Source: Macrotis lagotis (Eukaryota > Chordata > Mammalia > Peramelemorphia > Peramelidae). Taken from it: 64,000 bases of DNA. Below, one piece after another: positions 42,843 through 56,101 of the stretch (positions are counted from its first letter, which is position 1; each line of letters opens with the position of its first letter). The stretch is from contig NC_133660.1 of NCBI RefSeq assembly GCF_037893015.1, positions 282,163,067 to 282,227,066 on the forward strand. The letters run 5' to 3'. The translations under genes and the position numbers were made by a program. The notes beneath the pieces are model-generated. The model saw nothing but the letters and a program-made list of their open reading frames with translations, did not search any database and was not told where the DNA came from.

Positions 42843-43030
42843 CTGGGCAGCTGAATGACATAGTAGACAGAGCTGAGTTCAAATCCAGCCTCAGACACTT
42901 AGTAGCTGTGTAACTCTGGGCAAGTTACTTCACCCTGCCTGGCTAAACCACTCCAGTATGCTTGTCAAAAAAACCCAAAATGGGATCTCAAAGAGTCAGA
43001 CATGACTGAAAATGACTGAACAAAAACAAC
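42843..43030 (+). repeat. Mar1-type SINE
   Basis: It has a tRNA-derived head (gggcagctgaatgacatagt) and the tail 'agagtcagacatgactgaaa atgactgaac'. Confidence 0.85.
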
Positions 43031-43377
43031 CATAACTTTGTAAGAATAATTGCATGATTTTCTCCACCTTTCTTCAGCAGCATGTGTGTAGGAGGGAAGG
43101 CAGAGGATAGTGGGAGGGATCCAACATTGAAGACTGATAGGGCATAATCAGCAATATGATAATGGGAAGAGGGATTAAAGAGAAAAATGTAAAGTTAATT
43201 GGTTCACCAAGGAGTGGGATCCTGGGAGAGGATCAAGGGGTCAATTGATTGAAGGTCACATTTTGAATGAGGAACAGGATTATATGTGGGAAAGCAAAGA
43301 GACACATGAAAAGCCAATAGGTTATGGTCAGATAAGGGGATTTCTGGATGTGGAGATGGTATATTTATGTGTGGGTT

Positions 43378-43610
43378 AGTTGGTTCTTGTCCTTTGTTAT
43401 CAAAGAAGACCAAAATGACATCACTATGTTTGAGACAAATGACAATGTGTACAACTGTGGCTTAGTAGACCAAAACAAGCTTGGAATGCTCTACCACAAG
43501 TTGGGTACAAATAGTCGATGGGAATACCTGGAGTGGGTACTCTAAATTTATGGATGTCACCTTTCCTGTGAGCTGCTTCCCTTCTGCCTTCTGGTAAATC
43601 ATCTTTGTGT
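43378..43610 (-). mobile_element. 3' end of the second LINE family, reverse
   Basis: 'tcaaagaagaccaaaatgac atcactatgtt' is the reverse complement of 9615-9655. The homology extends through 'ggaatgctctaccaca'. Confidence 0.7.
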
Positions 43611-44384
43611 ATGGCTAAGGTAAGGTGGAAGAGTAGCTCATGGGAAGGGAGTAGGTTGAAAATTGGAGTAGCTAGAGTCTTTGAGGAAGAGTCAATATGG
43701 ATGTTGAAGTCCCCTGTATGATGTCAGAAGTAGAGAAAAATTGAGAGCCAGAAATCAACTTCACTGAGAAAGGAATAGCAGTGACCTGGGGCCTCTGTGG
43801 ACATCAGCCACCAGGAATTGGATTAGATGATAGATACGAATAGCATGAACCTCAAAGGAAAAGGCTACTGAATAAAGGAAGAAGGAATGACAATAAGGAG
43901 CAAGGGGTCTCCCAATTCCCCCTGCCCTAACAAATGAGCTAAGAAAAATGAATAAAAGTGCATCCAGCTTTCAGTAAGAGCTAGAAGCTGGAAGGATTGA
44001 GAGAGAAAAAGATTTAAAACAAATGGAAGTTTGTTTACTTTGACACAGGTATTCCAGAGGACACAGTGGAAGGGATAGGTGCAATTCAGATAAAATTTTA
44101 GGGTAAGAAGGTGGAAGGGAATGAGAATGAGGAATAAGGTGGTAGGAGTGTGGAATGGGGTTTGGAAAATGATCAATAGGAGTGAAGGGTATGACCAGAG
44201 TTAAGATTGTTCATCATTGTGAGGGTCCTCAAAGGACAGGCATAGCAGGAAGTTGGAGGTCAGAAGTCAAAGGGAGGAGTGTTCTTCTTCACCCATGAGG
44301 TTCTCCATTTCATAGTTGGGAGACTGGGCTAGTAATGGGAGATGGAAGTTGCCTTGTGCTGAGCTGGACTGAAGTGGTTGCTCT

Positions 44385-45075
44385 GGGCAATATCACTACT
44401 AGATCTGTATCTCAAAGAGATCACAAGAAAGGGAAAAAAGACTCATATGTACAAAAATTTTTATAGCAGTTCTTTTTGTAGTGGCAAAAAACTGGAAATT
44501 GAGAGAATTCCCTCAGTTGAGAGGTTGAACAAGTTATGGTATATGAATGTGATGGAGTACTATTGTTCTTTAAGCAATCCTGAATGGATAGACTAAGCCT
44601 GGAAAGACTTGCATGAACTGATACTGAGTGAAGTGAGCAAAACATCATCCACATTAATAGCAAAATTTTGTGATGATCAACTATGATGGACTTAGCTCTT
44701 CTCAGCAGTACAATGATTAAGGACAATTCCAAAACACTTATGATGGAAAATGCCATCCACATCTAGAGGAAAAACTATGGAGTCTGAAGATGCAGTCCAA
44801 AACATATAATTTTCACTTCTTAAAACTTGTTTTATGTTCTTTTTCTTTTTCTCATGGTTTTTCCCCTTTAGCTCTGATTCTTCTATCCCAATATGACAAG
44901 AAACATGATTGTACATGTATAGGCCTATATCAGATTACTTACTGCCATGGGGAGGGGGAAGAGAAGGGAGGGTGGTAGAAAAATGGGGAATTCCAAAACT
45001 TACAAAAAGAAGGGTGTTAAAAACTATCTTTGCATGTCATTGAAAAAATAAAATAATATTAAAAAAGAAGCAGTT
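44385..45075 (+). mobile_element. L1 3'-end fragment
   Basis: It contains 'atatcactactagatctgta', 'tttttatagcagttcttttt' and 'gatgatcaactatgatggac', and ends in an aaaataaaataat tail. Confidence 0.8.
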
Positions 45076-45719
45076 GCTTGGGGCAGATGGGAAATATTTG
45101 GTTCTGTTCCTACCATCCTTAGGTCAGGAAACACATTGTGCCCAGCAGGAGATGGAAAGCACAAGGCGCACATACCCTACCCTTCTCCATAGAGTATTCC
45201 CTGGGATATCCATCCCCAATCTCTCCCCTAAGCTTCACTTCCTTCAATAATATTTGTCTATTGGATATTTAACATTGGATGTCCCGGTGCTATCCAAAAA
45301 CTCAACATATCCAAAACTGAATTTGTAATCCTGTCACCTAAACACCCTCTTCCAAACGTCTCTGTTCAGTTGAAAGTATCCCCATCCTTTCAGTACCTCA
45401 AGTTCATAATTTCAGTATTATCCCAGCTTCTTCATGTTCCCTCTATCCCTGCATATCCACTCAATTGCCAAATTTGGCCAAATTCTACCTTCTCAATGTC
45501 TCTTGCTTCTAACGATTCACTTACAACTACCTCTTTAGTTCAGGCCCTCTTCATTTTCTCTCTTCAATTACTGCAACAACTTCCTAATTGGTCTCCTTGC
45601 CTCATCTGGGCAAGAGTATGAAAAGTCACTCTGCATGATAATGTTTCAAAAGCTGTGATTCTCAGCCACTGACTTCAGTCTGTAAAATCCTCTGTGCTAA
45701 TTATACTTTGTATACTTAA

Positions 45720-46452
45720 AAAAAAAAGGTTCTGGGAAGATGGTAGAATAAGGCAGGAAACTGCTGGCAAATTCCCCAAGAAACAATAAAAATTACATCT
45801 CAAATGAATTTTGACAGCAGAAAAGTTAGGAAAAAGCAGTTGTTGCTTAAGACAACTTGGGAAAACTTTAGGAAAGACCAGACTTCCTTAGGGGGTGGTT
45901 TGACCAGATTGAAGTACCTCAGATTCAACAAATACAAGCCCTGGGGGCAGCTGTACTGGCTGGCAGCCTCAGTTTCAGGAACTTTGGCCTCAAAGACAGT
46001 ATAGGGGTCAGACAGCTGGTCAGGGCAAAATTGCAGGGCTCTAGACTCTGGGTCTAGGTGTGCTGATCTGACAAAGTCCAGATCATGCTTGTGGGGGAAA
46101 AAGAGCAAGCACAGGCTGGTGAGAGGTTGAAGAGGGTGAGGACCTTGCTAGCTGTGGGTACTCAGAGCACAGCAGAGCCCCTGGTTTAGAATTCAGGGGA
46201 GAGGGGATAGCTGAAGCTTGCAGCTGTAGGAGCAAGGAGCAAACAGTGAGCAAGAGTGTTTGTGGTGACAGCACTGAAGGCGGTCCTGGTCATGGCTCAG
46301 AGGTGGCCTAGAGTACTTGAGGTCAGGCCCAGGAGAACTCAGAAAACAACAGTACAAAAAAGCTTGAAACCTGAGATAGCATCCCCCACACCTTGGGACT
46401 AGAGCCCAACTTTAACACAAAGTTAACAGATAGGAAATAAAACACTTTTATG

Positions 46453-46503
<51 letters not shown>

Positions 46504-47220
46504 TATGTATATTTATACAAATATGTAGACACACATATATATGCAAAAGAGAAAGAACCAACCATAGACAGCGAGAGATAATATAATTTTAAAAATTGTT
46601 GAAGAGAATTACCCTGAAGTCTTAGAATGCGAGGGCAAAATAGAAATAGGAAAAAAATCCACTTAACTACCAGAGATCCCAAGATGAAAACTCACAGGAA
46701 TATCATAGCTAAGTTTCAAAGTTATTAGGTTAAGGGGGAGATACTACAAGCGATTAGGAAAAAAAATTAACACTATAGATCCACTGTCAGGATAACACAA
46801 AATTTAGCAGCTTCTACATTAAATGACATGGAACAATATATTCCATAGAGTAAAGGAGCTGGGCTTGCAGCCAAGAATAACCAACCCAACAAAGCTGTGT
46901 ATTATCTTGAATGGAAAAAAATAAAAGGATATTTAATGAACTAAAGGGCTTTTAGGTAGTTGTGAAGAAAAGATCAGAACTAAATGGAAAATCTGAACAA
47001 CTAGCCTTAGGAGAAACATAAAACTGAAAACATCAAATACCAATTATAAAAGACTTATTAATAAAGTCAAAATCTTTACTTCTTACATGAGAAAATACCT
47101 GTAACTTTTAAGAATGTTATCATGTGGGTAGTTTGAAAAAGCATGCAGAGACAAAAGGCTTAGCTGAGTTGAGTATGGAATGATCCTAAAAAATAAAATT
47201 GGGCAGGGTGAATTAAATGG
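45720..47220 (+). mobile_element. L1 5' UTR and ORF1 remnant
   Basis: It starts with 'ttctgggaagatggtagaat', typical of marsupial L1 5' regions. ORF1 C-terminal remains lie at 46660-46960 ('aggataacacaaaatttagc agcttctacatta'). An (AT)n run at 46455-46500 interrupts it. Confidence 0.65.
46455..46500. repeat. (AT)n microsatellite
   Basis: About 23 AT dinucleotides. Confidence 0.95.
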
Positions 47221-47224
47221 AGTA

Positions 47225-47985
47225 ATTATTTTTTTAATTTAAAATTTTAATTTATTTGTTTTCCAACTACATGCAATGATATTTTTTGCCAAGCTTTTTT
47301 TTGCAAGTTTTGAGTTTTACATTTTTTTCCTTCCCCCCTCCCCCTGAAAGAAAGTAATCTGATATAGGCTCTACATTTATAAGCAAGCTAAACATAGATC
47401 CATATTGATCACGTTGTGAAAGAAAAATCAAATCCAAACAGAAGGAGAAAAAAATTAGAGAAAAAATGACATGATACATAAGACAACTTTTAAGAATTGA
47501 AGATAATAAGCTTTGGTCTTTAATTTAGACTCCATAGTTTCTTCTCTGAATATAGATGGGGGTTTTTTTTCCATCACAAGACTTTTAGAATTGCCCCTGA
47601 TTATTTCACTGATGGAATGAACAAATTTATCATGGTTGATCATTACCCCATGGTAATGGGGTTCTGTTCATTTCACGCAGTGATTAAGCAAGTCTCTCCA
47701 GGCTTTTCTGAAAGTCTGTCCCTCATGATTTCTTATAGAACTCTAGTGTTCTTTCACATTCATATACATCTGGTTCAGTCATTCCTCAATTGATGGGTAT
47801 CCTCTCAATTTCCAATTCTTTGCCACTACAAAAGGAACTGCTATGAATATTTTTGTACATGTGGGATTTTTACCCTTTTTCAGGATACAGATCCAGTAGT
47901 GGTATTGCTGGATCAAAGGGGATGCACAATTTTATTGCCCTTCGGGCATAATTCCAAATGGAGCAATTATTTCTTACAAATGAGG
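47225..47985 (-). mobile_element. L1 3'-end fragment, reverse
   Basis: The reverse 3' module ('cctcaattgatgggtatcct', 'tggtattgctggatcaaagg') is inserted between the ORF1 part and the downstream L1 part. Confidence 0.75.
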
Positions 47986-48029
47986 CATGAATGAAAGAAC
48001 TGTTACAATGGATGCAGGAGAGGGTAAGA

Positions 48030-48033
48030 GAGC

Positions 48034-48090
<57 letters not shown>
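48030..48090. repeat. (AG)n microsatellite
   Basis: About 28 AG units within L1 sequence. Confidence 0.95.
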
Positions 48091-48093
<3 letters not shown>

Positions 48094-49478
48094 CAGAATT
48101 GAGTTAAAGAAGGAATAACATATACATCTAGAAGGGTATCAAAATCTTCTTGACTTACAGAGAAATAGGAGAGCAAGGGGATAGGATAAGGGAGAAACCT
48201 TTATCAGAGTGGGTAGATCAAGAGATAGGGTAAGGGAAGACGATAAGGGAGGGATTCTTAGAAGGGTTTTGGGTGAGGGAGTCAGTGGTGACAAGTCAAT
48301 TAAATGTTTGAAGAGTGATAAGGGAAAGATGAGAGAAAGAAAAGGATAAACAGTGATAAAAAAAAAATAGGATGGAAGGATACACACAACTAGTAATTAT
48401 AACTTTGAATGTGAATAGGATGAATTCACCCATAAAATGGAATCAGAATTTGTGATGCTTCAACTGATGCAATAAAAAGCAAATACAGTGGTCATGATCT
48501 CCGACAAAGTTAAAACTAAATTAAATGTAATTAAAAGAGATAATTAGGGAAACTAAATTATGATAAAAGCACAGATAAATAAACAAGATAAATACTAAAC
48601 CTATATGCATCAAATGCTATAGCATTCAAATTTTTAAAGAAAAATTTTAAATGAATTACAGATTGAAAAAGCAAAATTATAATCATGGAGAACTTCAATC
48701 TTTCTCAGAACTAAATAAATTGAAAAAAATAAGAAGTCAAGGAAATGAATAGAATCTTAGATAAGCTAGATATGATAGATACTTTGAGGACATATATACC
48801 TTTTTCTCAACAGAGCTTAACTTTACAAATATTAACCATATATTGTGGCATTTATAGTTAAATGCAGAAAAACAGAAATGTGAAATGCATTCTTTTCAGA
48901 TCATAATGCAATAAAATTATATTTAATAAAGGACCATGAAATCATAGATTAAAATTAATTATAGACTAATCTTAAAGAATGGATAGGTTAAAGAACAAAT
49001 TATAAAGAAAACTAAATAATTTTATTAAAGAGAATGATAATAATGAAATGGTACATCAAAACCTATAGGGTACATCATTAGCAGTAATCAAAGGAAAATT
49101 TATCTCTAAATGGTTTCTTCAATAAAATAGAGACAGAGCAATTTCAGAAACTACGAAAAGAACAAAATAAAAATCTTCAATTAAACACCAAATTGGAAAC
49201 CCTAAAATTTAAAGGTGAGATTAATAAAGTTGAATTCAAGAAAACATTGGATTAATAAATAAAACTATAAATTGGTTTTATAAAAAAATTAAATTAAAGT
49301 TAATAATTGGTTGATATTATCAAAAAAGAGAAGAAAACCAAATTACAAAACTCAAAAATAAAAAGCATGAATATAGTACTAATGATGATGAAATCAAAGC
49401 CATTATTTTGCCCAATTAAATGACAATAAATTTAACAATTCAATTAAAATAGAAAAATAGTTACAAAAATATAAACTA

Positions 49479-49626
49479 GGGGCGGCTAGGTGGCGTAGTG
49501 GATAAAGCACTGGCCCTGGAGTCAGGCGTACCTGGGTTCAAATCCAATCTTAGACACTTAATAATTACCTAGCTGTGTGGCTTGGGCAAGCCACTTAACC
49601 CCCATTTGCCTTGCAAAAACCTAAAA
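49479..49626 (+). repeat. tRNA-headed SINE (WSINE-like)
   Basis: It runs from ggggcggctaggtggcgtag to ttgcaaaaacctaaaaatat. The flanks 'aaatataaact' and 'atatataaact' are the target duplication. Confidence 0.93.
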
Positions 49627-50934
49627 ATATATATAAACTGATAGATTAACAGAAGAGGAAACAGAGTATCTGGATAGACCCATTTTAGAAAAATAATAAT
49701 TGGTCATAAATGAGTTTCTTAAGATCAGATGGACTTATAAGTGAATTTGACCAAATGTTTAAAGATTCTTGTTTGGATTAATAGGCAAAGAAGTCCTATC
49801 AAATTCCTTCTATGAAACTACTATGAAGCAGATACTTAAAGAAGAACAAAAATAGACTGGAATATCAAAGGAATTTTCCTTAAGTACAAATCTGACCAAA
49901 TACCACCCCCCCAAATCAACTCCATTGGTTTCCTATTGCCTCTAGTTTTGAATGTAAATCCCCCCTATTTAGCTTTGAAGGCTTTCCCCCACCTTTCCTC
50001 ACTCTTTACATCCTGCACTCTTTCTCTCTGTTCCTCATTCAAGACCCTGGAAGTCCCATCACCATATCTTTCCACAGGTCATTTCCTCCATTCCTGAAAT
50101 GCAGTCCATTCTTCTCTATGCCTTATATAGTGCTTCTCAGACATCTTCAGAATGAAGTCTGTCCTGATCCCCCCAGACACTGGTACCTTCATTTCCAACT
50201 CCTTTGTACTGAATTACTTTGGATAGATGCATATAATCAATTAACTTTATGTTTATGCTGTATATATTTTTACATGCACTTGCTATCTCCATCAATCAAA
50301 ATGTCAACAGCCTTTGTTAAGGAGGGATTATTTTGGTTTCTATGCTAGTTCTTCCAGTACCTAGTCCGGTGTCTGGTACATAACAGGTGTTTTATAAATT
50401 TTTATTGGCTTGTTTCCCTGTGCCCTACTGCAGAAAATGAAGGCTGTGGGGGGAGAGACAGACTAAACTTGAGCTGTGGGTGGAAAGACCAGAGCAACAT
50501 TATTGTTCAGAGCACAAAGATTAGTCTCTCTATGCCTTTCAAACACCCAAGCAATACTGAGCTAGGTCTGTTCTCAAGATCTTTTGTGACTCTAGAATAA
50601 GCTCTTTTAAAGTCCTGCACCACTTTTCTCATCTCCCATGAATCCGAGTCAAACAATGTTTTCTACTACCTTCTCTGAGAGCTTTTCCATATTGGTTAGA
50701 CCCCCCCCCCAATCACTTTAAACAGCTACATAAGAGGAATGATAATGAAACACGTTGCTATCTGAATAGGATGGGGACACCAGCGTGGAGGACCGGTGCT
50801 AACCCAGCAACTGGTCCATCATAGGTGACTTGAAAAAATAAAAATGAGAGTGCCTCTGGATTAGAAGGATGAATGCAAGTCTATGGAGATGACAAGTATT
50901 ATCCAATAACACCACAGTTTGACATTATTGGACA

Positions 50935-51265
50935 GGATGAGGTTTTACCTTATGGCACAGTGGATACAGCACTGGCCTTGGAGTAAGGAGACCAAGAGTT
51001 CAAATCTGATCTCAGACACCTGACTTTTACTAGCTTGGTGACCTTTCACAAGTCACTTAACCCTGACTGCCTCACATTCAGGATCATCTCCAAGAGTTCT
51101 GATTCAGATCTGTTCACTGGATCCAGATGGCTCTGGAGAAGAGAGTGAGGCTGGTGACTTAGCACAGCCACCCTTCCCCTCTCAAATCCAATTCACAGAC
51201 TTGTCATGATCTTCTTTGAGAATGAAGGACAAATATAATCATCATAGAGATGGACATGACTGAAA
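50935..51265 (+). repeat. Mar1-type CORE-SINE
   Basis: The head is 'ttatggcacagtggatacag', and the tail includes 'gagaagagagtgaggctggt' and 'tttgagaatgaaggacaaat'. Confidence 0.75.
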
Positions 51266-52008
51266 TGACTGAACAACAAAAATATCTGCAGGAAAAATAT
51301 ATATGTGAAGAGTATTTTCCCTATCAATCAATGCATCATTGAGTATTTCCAGAAGTAAGACGTCTTTTATACTAACATTGACTAAAAGGATATCTTCAAC
51401 TGTTTGAGGATGATATAAAAGAAGACAGGTTAAATTTTACAAAACCCTTAACCCAACTTCTCAGGTAGAAAAGATGTATCTACAGTGAAACTCAATCTCT
51501 ATAAAAACAAGCTCCTGGCTCTTCTGAACTGGGCTGGGCACATTTATCAGCAGGATCAGCCCCTCTTGAATAGCCAAGTGACCACCTGGGTATGAGCTCC
51601 ACCACACTAACACAAATACTTGGGAACCTCTAGTTTAACTTATCTTATGTCTTTGGATTGGCAAAGACACACATCCTCTTTTCCTAGAAAAGTCTACTAT
51701 GATCTTCTGTAACTACCTTTACTGTTTAATATCCCCCTAAAGAAGATAAATTACAATGGGGAATACCAGTTTTCTCAGCACTGTCCTTAAGCTTTCTTAA
51801 GAGATCTATCTATTATTATCAGTCAGCTAGAAATGGCTAGCAAGGCTCCCTCAGAGAAAATTCTTGCATATCCCCAACCCAAGTGCTCTGCTGCTCTGCC
51901 TGTTCTGTATTCTATCACAGAAAGGATCACCACCAGCCAGGTAAATAAGCTCATATTTGCCCCTTAAAAGCATGATCTCATTTCTTCTTCACAACCCTGA
52001 GCTTATTA

Positions 52009-52040
52009 TCACCCCCCCCCCCCACACACACACACACACT
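52009..52040. repeat. Poly-C followed by (CA)n
   Basis: A C12 run is followed by about nine CA units. Confidence 0.9.
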
Positions 52041-53929
52041 TATTATAGTTCAGGAAACTAAGTGACTTGCTCAAGGTCACCCAGTGCCAGAGTAAAGGGA
52101 TACTCAGGTCTCCCTGGCTGTGTTGACCCACTGTACTTCAGGCAATTAGGATCAGGTGGCAATTCCAGGGCTAGGAATCCTGGCCTGAGAATCTGGGTGG
52201 GATTCATTTGGGTGCAGCTCAGACACTTCTGGTTGCAGGACTCTAGGCAGATCACTTCTTTCTTAGCTTTCCTTTTCTTATCTATATTGTGGGAATGATA
52301 ATCCCACTGACTCTGTAACAGAGCTGTTGTGAGGAAAGGGTTTTGTAAACTTTAACCCATTATAGGAATTCAAAATATTATTATTAACAAATACCCAAAC
52401 AAGATATCACTCAAAGATTTTTATTAACCTTTTTCCTTTAGACAGTCCAAATTAAATGAGGGTAGGGGAAGAGAGATCATGCTTTTTTCCACAAAATGAA
52501 AATATCTCAGAGTCTGAAGGGACTTCTAAAGGCAGCTAGACCAGTCTCTCTAATGTATGGATAAAGATTCTATTCTAGGCAGTGGAAACTGGACTCTTGG
52601 ACTCTAGAACCAGGGCTCCTGCTGCTGTACTAAGCTGCCATTCCCTCACCTTGACCAAAACTCCCCCCCTGCAATAGGACTCACAAATACTCATATACCT
52701 TTTGCTTGGAAATTTCCACCTACTCCCTCCTTTGCTTTGAGGTTTGTACTCACTTTGAGCCTTAACTTGTAATTTCCACCTACTATTGCCAGTTTTTCCT
52801 GAGAGCAAAAAGTCTGCTCCCTCTTCCAGGTTGCAACCCTTCAAATCCTTGAAAACTGGTGGATTCAGTCCCCTCCATCACCTAGAGTAGTCAGATGTCT
52901 GGGTCAGCTTGTGGGAATCATGTATGCCTAGATGTTCTTGCTCCAGTTCCAGGCCTTGAAAGTAGCCCAGATCTCTGCTTGGACTCGGGCCTTGGAGCAT
53001 GTGAGCACACTGACTGCATGCTTCTTATGAACTTTGGGGAAATGGTTTCCAGTCATCAGTGACAGAAACAGTTGGTTCTAGGGGATGACAAAAAGTTTCC
53101 TAATCAGTTAGAGTCAGAAGTACTAACAACTCAGGAACTGCTGAGCCTGCACACAAGAAAAGCATGAACCCCCAGGTCTCAAGTTTCTCCTTTGGCAACT
53201 CCAAGTGAGAAGACCTCCTTTGAGCTGATGGGTGGGGGAAAGATGCCCGGGCAAATTCCTCCACCTGGCTACCATGAGTCCACATGCATCAGGCACCTTG
53301 TGTGTTATTGTGTCTATTCTTTCTTGATATTAAGAAAATGAGTGAGTATTTGGAGAAGGGTGTTTCAAGCACTTCGCAGTGATCAGGAGGCTCTATCAGA
53401 GTCTGTCCTAGTAAGTAGAGGCAGTGGTTGTGGTTAGTAGGGTGGTCATGGTGGATGATGACGGAAGTCTCTACAGATGGCTGTGCCAGGATAGTTATCC
53501 AAGGCTAGCAACAACTTCAGGGAGGGAAATTCTTCTTGGAAGAAAGGAAGAAAAAAAGATATGGGAACTGACCCTCAGAGCTTGACAGAATCACCTCTAA
53601 GGAGAGCTCCCCTCCTCAAAGAGAGAAAGAGCTTCCTGTAACAAGAAGCTGTGAGATGCCCATTTGACACCTATTCCTAAACCTTGTGTCTCACCACAAT
53701 TGTGCTTAAAGTTTGCATCCTTCCCCTGCCCCCCCACCCAGCAAATTTGTGTGGATGGGAGAGAGAACACTCCCAGTTGAAGAAAATGTTTCCACCAAAT
53801 TGTTTTTGCTTTCATTTCTCATTAAATGCAGGTTCTAAAAGGTACTCAACTAGTTCATTGTAGGTGTGGAGCATACCAGTGGAGGCTCACAGGCCACAGT
53901 AACAGATACTCACAGTCCTTACATGACAG

Positions 53930-54710
53930 AATCCTGAGAGTAACAATAAACAGCATTTGTTGGTTAGGGGTTGGAACGTGGGAAATGTTATGCAGGTAGA
54001 AATGGCAAGATTTGGCAAGTGATTGGATATGTCAGGCAAAGGAGAATGAGGAAAGGAGGACAACACTGAGGTTGTAAACATGAGAGAATTATGAAGAGAG
54101 AAGCAGGACTGTTTGGAAGAGGGGTTTTCAGGGAAAGATGAGTGCAGTCTTGCCCAAGTTGAGTTTGAAATGTCTTGGGGACATTCAGTCTGAAATATTC
54201 CAAAGGCAAGTGTTGACACAGGCCTGGAGCTCGGGGGCAAGAGGTGGGCTGGAAAGACAGGCCTAACCATCACCTGCAGAGATGGGACAGTGAAAGTCAT
54301 GAAAGCCACTGCAGGAGAGGCAGAGGGAAGATTAGCAACTGCATCTTTTGCGTGGCAAGGACTCCTAGAGCAAGCTGGGGAAAGGGTCTGTCCTCAACAG
54401 AAGCTTTTAAAATGCATAAATAAAATATGTAGGATTTCAAGGGAAATCAATTATACTGAAATACAGTAAACAAAATAATTTTTAATAAAACAAGTTCTCA
54501 TACCCCCTGCTTAAGAAGCCTTGAGAGAGAGCCCAAAGGTACATTCACAGAGGCAGTAGAGATAGGAACAAGAGGCCAAAAGAGGAAATGGAGGAGTGCT
54601 TACACAAGCAGGAGAAGAATAAGGAAAGACTAGTATTGTGAAGACCCAGAGAGGAGAGAGTGGTCAGTAGTGTCAAAGGCAGCTGACAAGTGGGGGGCGG
54701 GGAGAGATTT
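53930..54710 (+). repeat. Second copy of the unassigned ancient repeat
   Basis: It has the same word order as the element at 41005: 'aatggcaagatttggcaagt', 'ttgagtttgaaatgtcttgg', 'ggacattcagtctgaaat', 'tggtcagtagtgtcaaaggc'. Confidence 0.45.
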
Positions 54711-54820
54711 CTTCATTTCTTCTCAAGGGTAAAGACTGGTCATTAGAATTACACTTAGTCCTGAACTTTTTATTTAAAGACAAAACCATCAAGAAAGAGT
54801 TATAGAACTATCCACACTTG

Positions 54821-55105
54821 GAGTATGAACACAGACCAAGGACTATTACCTTTAATTTAGAAAAAAAACCTGCTGTCTTATTGTCTGATCTCGCTATCTC
54901 TTATACTTTGTTTCCTTCCTTAAGGATATGATTTCTCTCTCATCACATTCAATTTGGATCAATGTATACCATGGGAACAATGTAAAGACTGGCAAATTAC
55001 CTTCTGTGGGGAGTGGGGGGAGGAAAGTAAGATTAGGGGGAAAATTGTAAAACTCAAAATAAATAAAATCTTTAAAAAAAATAAATAAATAATAGTGAAA
55101 AAAGA
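54821..55105 (+). mobile_element. 5'-truncated L1 3' end inserted beside an exon donor
   Basis: The insert starts inside the L1 3' UTR (gagtatgaacacagaccaag) and ends in an A-rich tail. A 15-bp target duplication, aactatccacacttg, lies at 54806-54820 and 55106-55120. Confidence 0.85.
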
Positions 55106-55121
55106 AACTATCCACACTTGC

Positions 55122-55231
55122 CTCAAATTTCATCTGGAAGGACTCCAACCCTGATAGGTCCTGGGAACAGTGAGCTTTCTCTGAAGGCCAAGTCAACTTC
55201 CCAGAGAATCCTGACAACAGTGACTGAATTT
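55122..55231 (-). CDS. Exon candidate with a GC-AG donor, possibly 5' TOP6BL
   Basis: The acceptor is atttcttcttatacAG (55233-55232) and the GC-type donor is GAG|GCAAGT (55121-55116). It enters in phase 1 and leaves in phase 0, with 36 codons: IQSLLSGFSGKLTWPSEKAH then CSQDLSGLESFQMKFE. The composition is protein-like and both splice sites are good. It lies on the same strand upstream of TOP6BL, but its phase-0 end does not match the phase-2 start at 28819, so at least one exon between them is unseen if it belongs there. It could belong to another gene. Confidence 0.5.
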
Positions 55232-56101
55232 CTGTATAAGAAGAAATGATAAAATAGAAAAAAGGTTTGGCTAAAGGCCAGGGTTTCAGGATAGGCCTTT
55301 GTAACATCGATGAGAAGTCCTCCCTAAGAGGAAGGGATACTTTGCACATTTATACCACAATTTGAAAAATGACTGCATCAGCATATTACCACAGCGCGTG
55401 CCCTTCCTTCATAGCCACATTTATTTAATTCATTTCTATTTTCAGTTAATGGCTACAAGGTCATGTCCCAGTGCCAGAAATTTTAAGAGCTGATTCACTT
55501 AAATCAATTTGTACTGAATAACCACCCAATTATACTGGTAAGCTAGCCAAATTTAATGCTTTCAACTTGGGAAATATGAGGTATCCCCAGAGGTATCCCC
55601 AGCAGTTAGAGCACACTTGGTGATGGTAAAGTCCTTATTGACTTTAATCTTCAGTGCTCATCCTTTCCTTCATTTTGTGGATTATCCACTTTATTGCCTG
55701 GTTCCACATCAACCTCTCATTAGATGCTCATCTTGACCCTGGGTGGCAGGATCAAGCCAAGAGCATCAAAAGGAGAGTATAGCCTCTGGATTCTAAAATT
55801 AAATATAAATTATTTAGTTATCCATTGTTTACTTTTTCTTCTTTCATTAGTACCAATAATTGATTGAATTATATGTGCAACTTGGTATCTGCAATTTTAA
55901 AAAGTTAATGAGTCTGAGAACTATGACAGCATCGTAATACATTATGAACTTTTAATAATCAAGTAACATCAAAATTTACCTTGAATATATACTCAAAAGA
56001 ATTCAAAATAACCTAATAAACCTTCATAATTTCAAGAAACTATGGATATGGCAAAAGCCAGATTAAGTTTTACACATCTTTATTAAGTCCCTCTTATATA
56101 C

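Larger units (their letters stand above)
41005..44340 (+). repeat. Long ancient interspersed repeat, class unassigned
   Basis: Non-coding, purine-rich sequence carries words typical of an old dispersed mammalian repeat: 'aaggcaataaggagacactg', 'aggaatgacatggtccaaac', 'atccagttcaaggtatctga', 'gaaaatatcaaaaactgcag'. Parts recur at 39270-39840 and 53930-54710. Several SINEs and a reverse LINE 3' end (43378-43610) interrupt it. I cannot name the family. Confidence 0.5.
48000..49900 (+). mobile_element. L1 inter-ORF and ORF2 5' part
   Basis: Continues the L1 from 45720. The ORF2 remnant at 49060-49880 precedes the RT domain and ends near 'aagtcctatcaaattccttc'. Every frame has stops. An (AG)n run lies at 48030-48090 and a SINE at 49479-49626. 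Confidence 0.65.

Noticed and set aside
45800..46108. Minus-strand ORF of 102 residues
   Set aside because: It is antisense to L1 5' UTR/ORF1 sequence and has no splice context.
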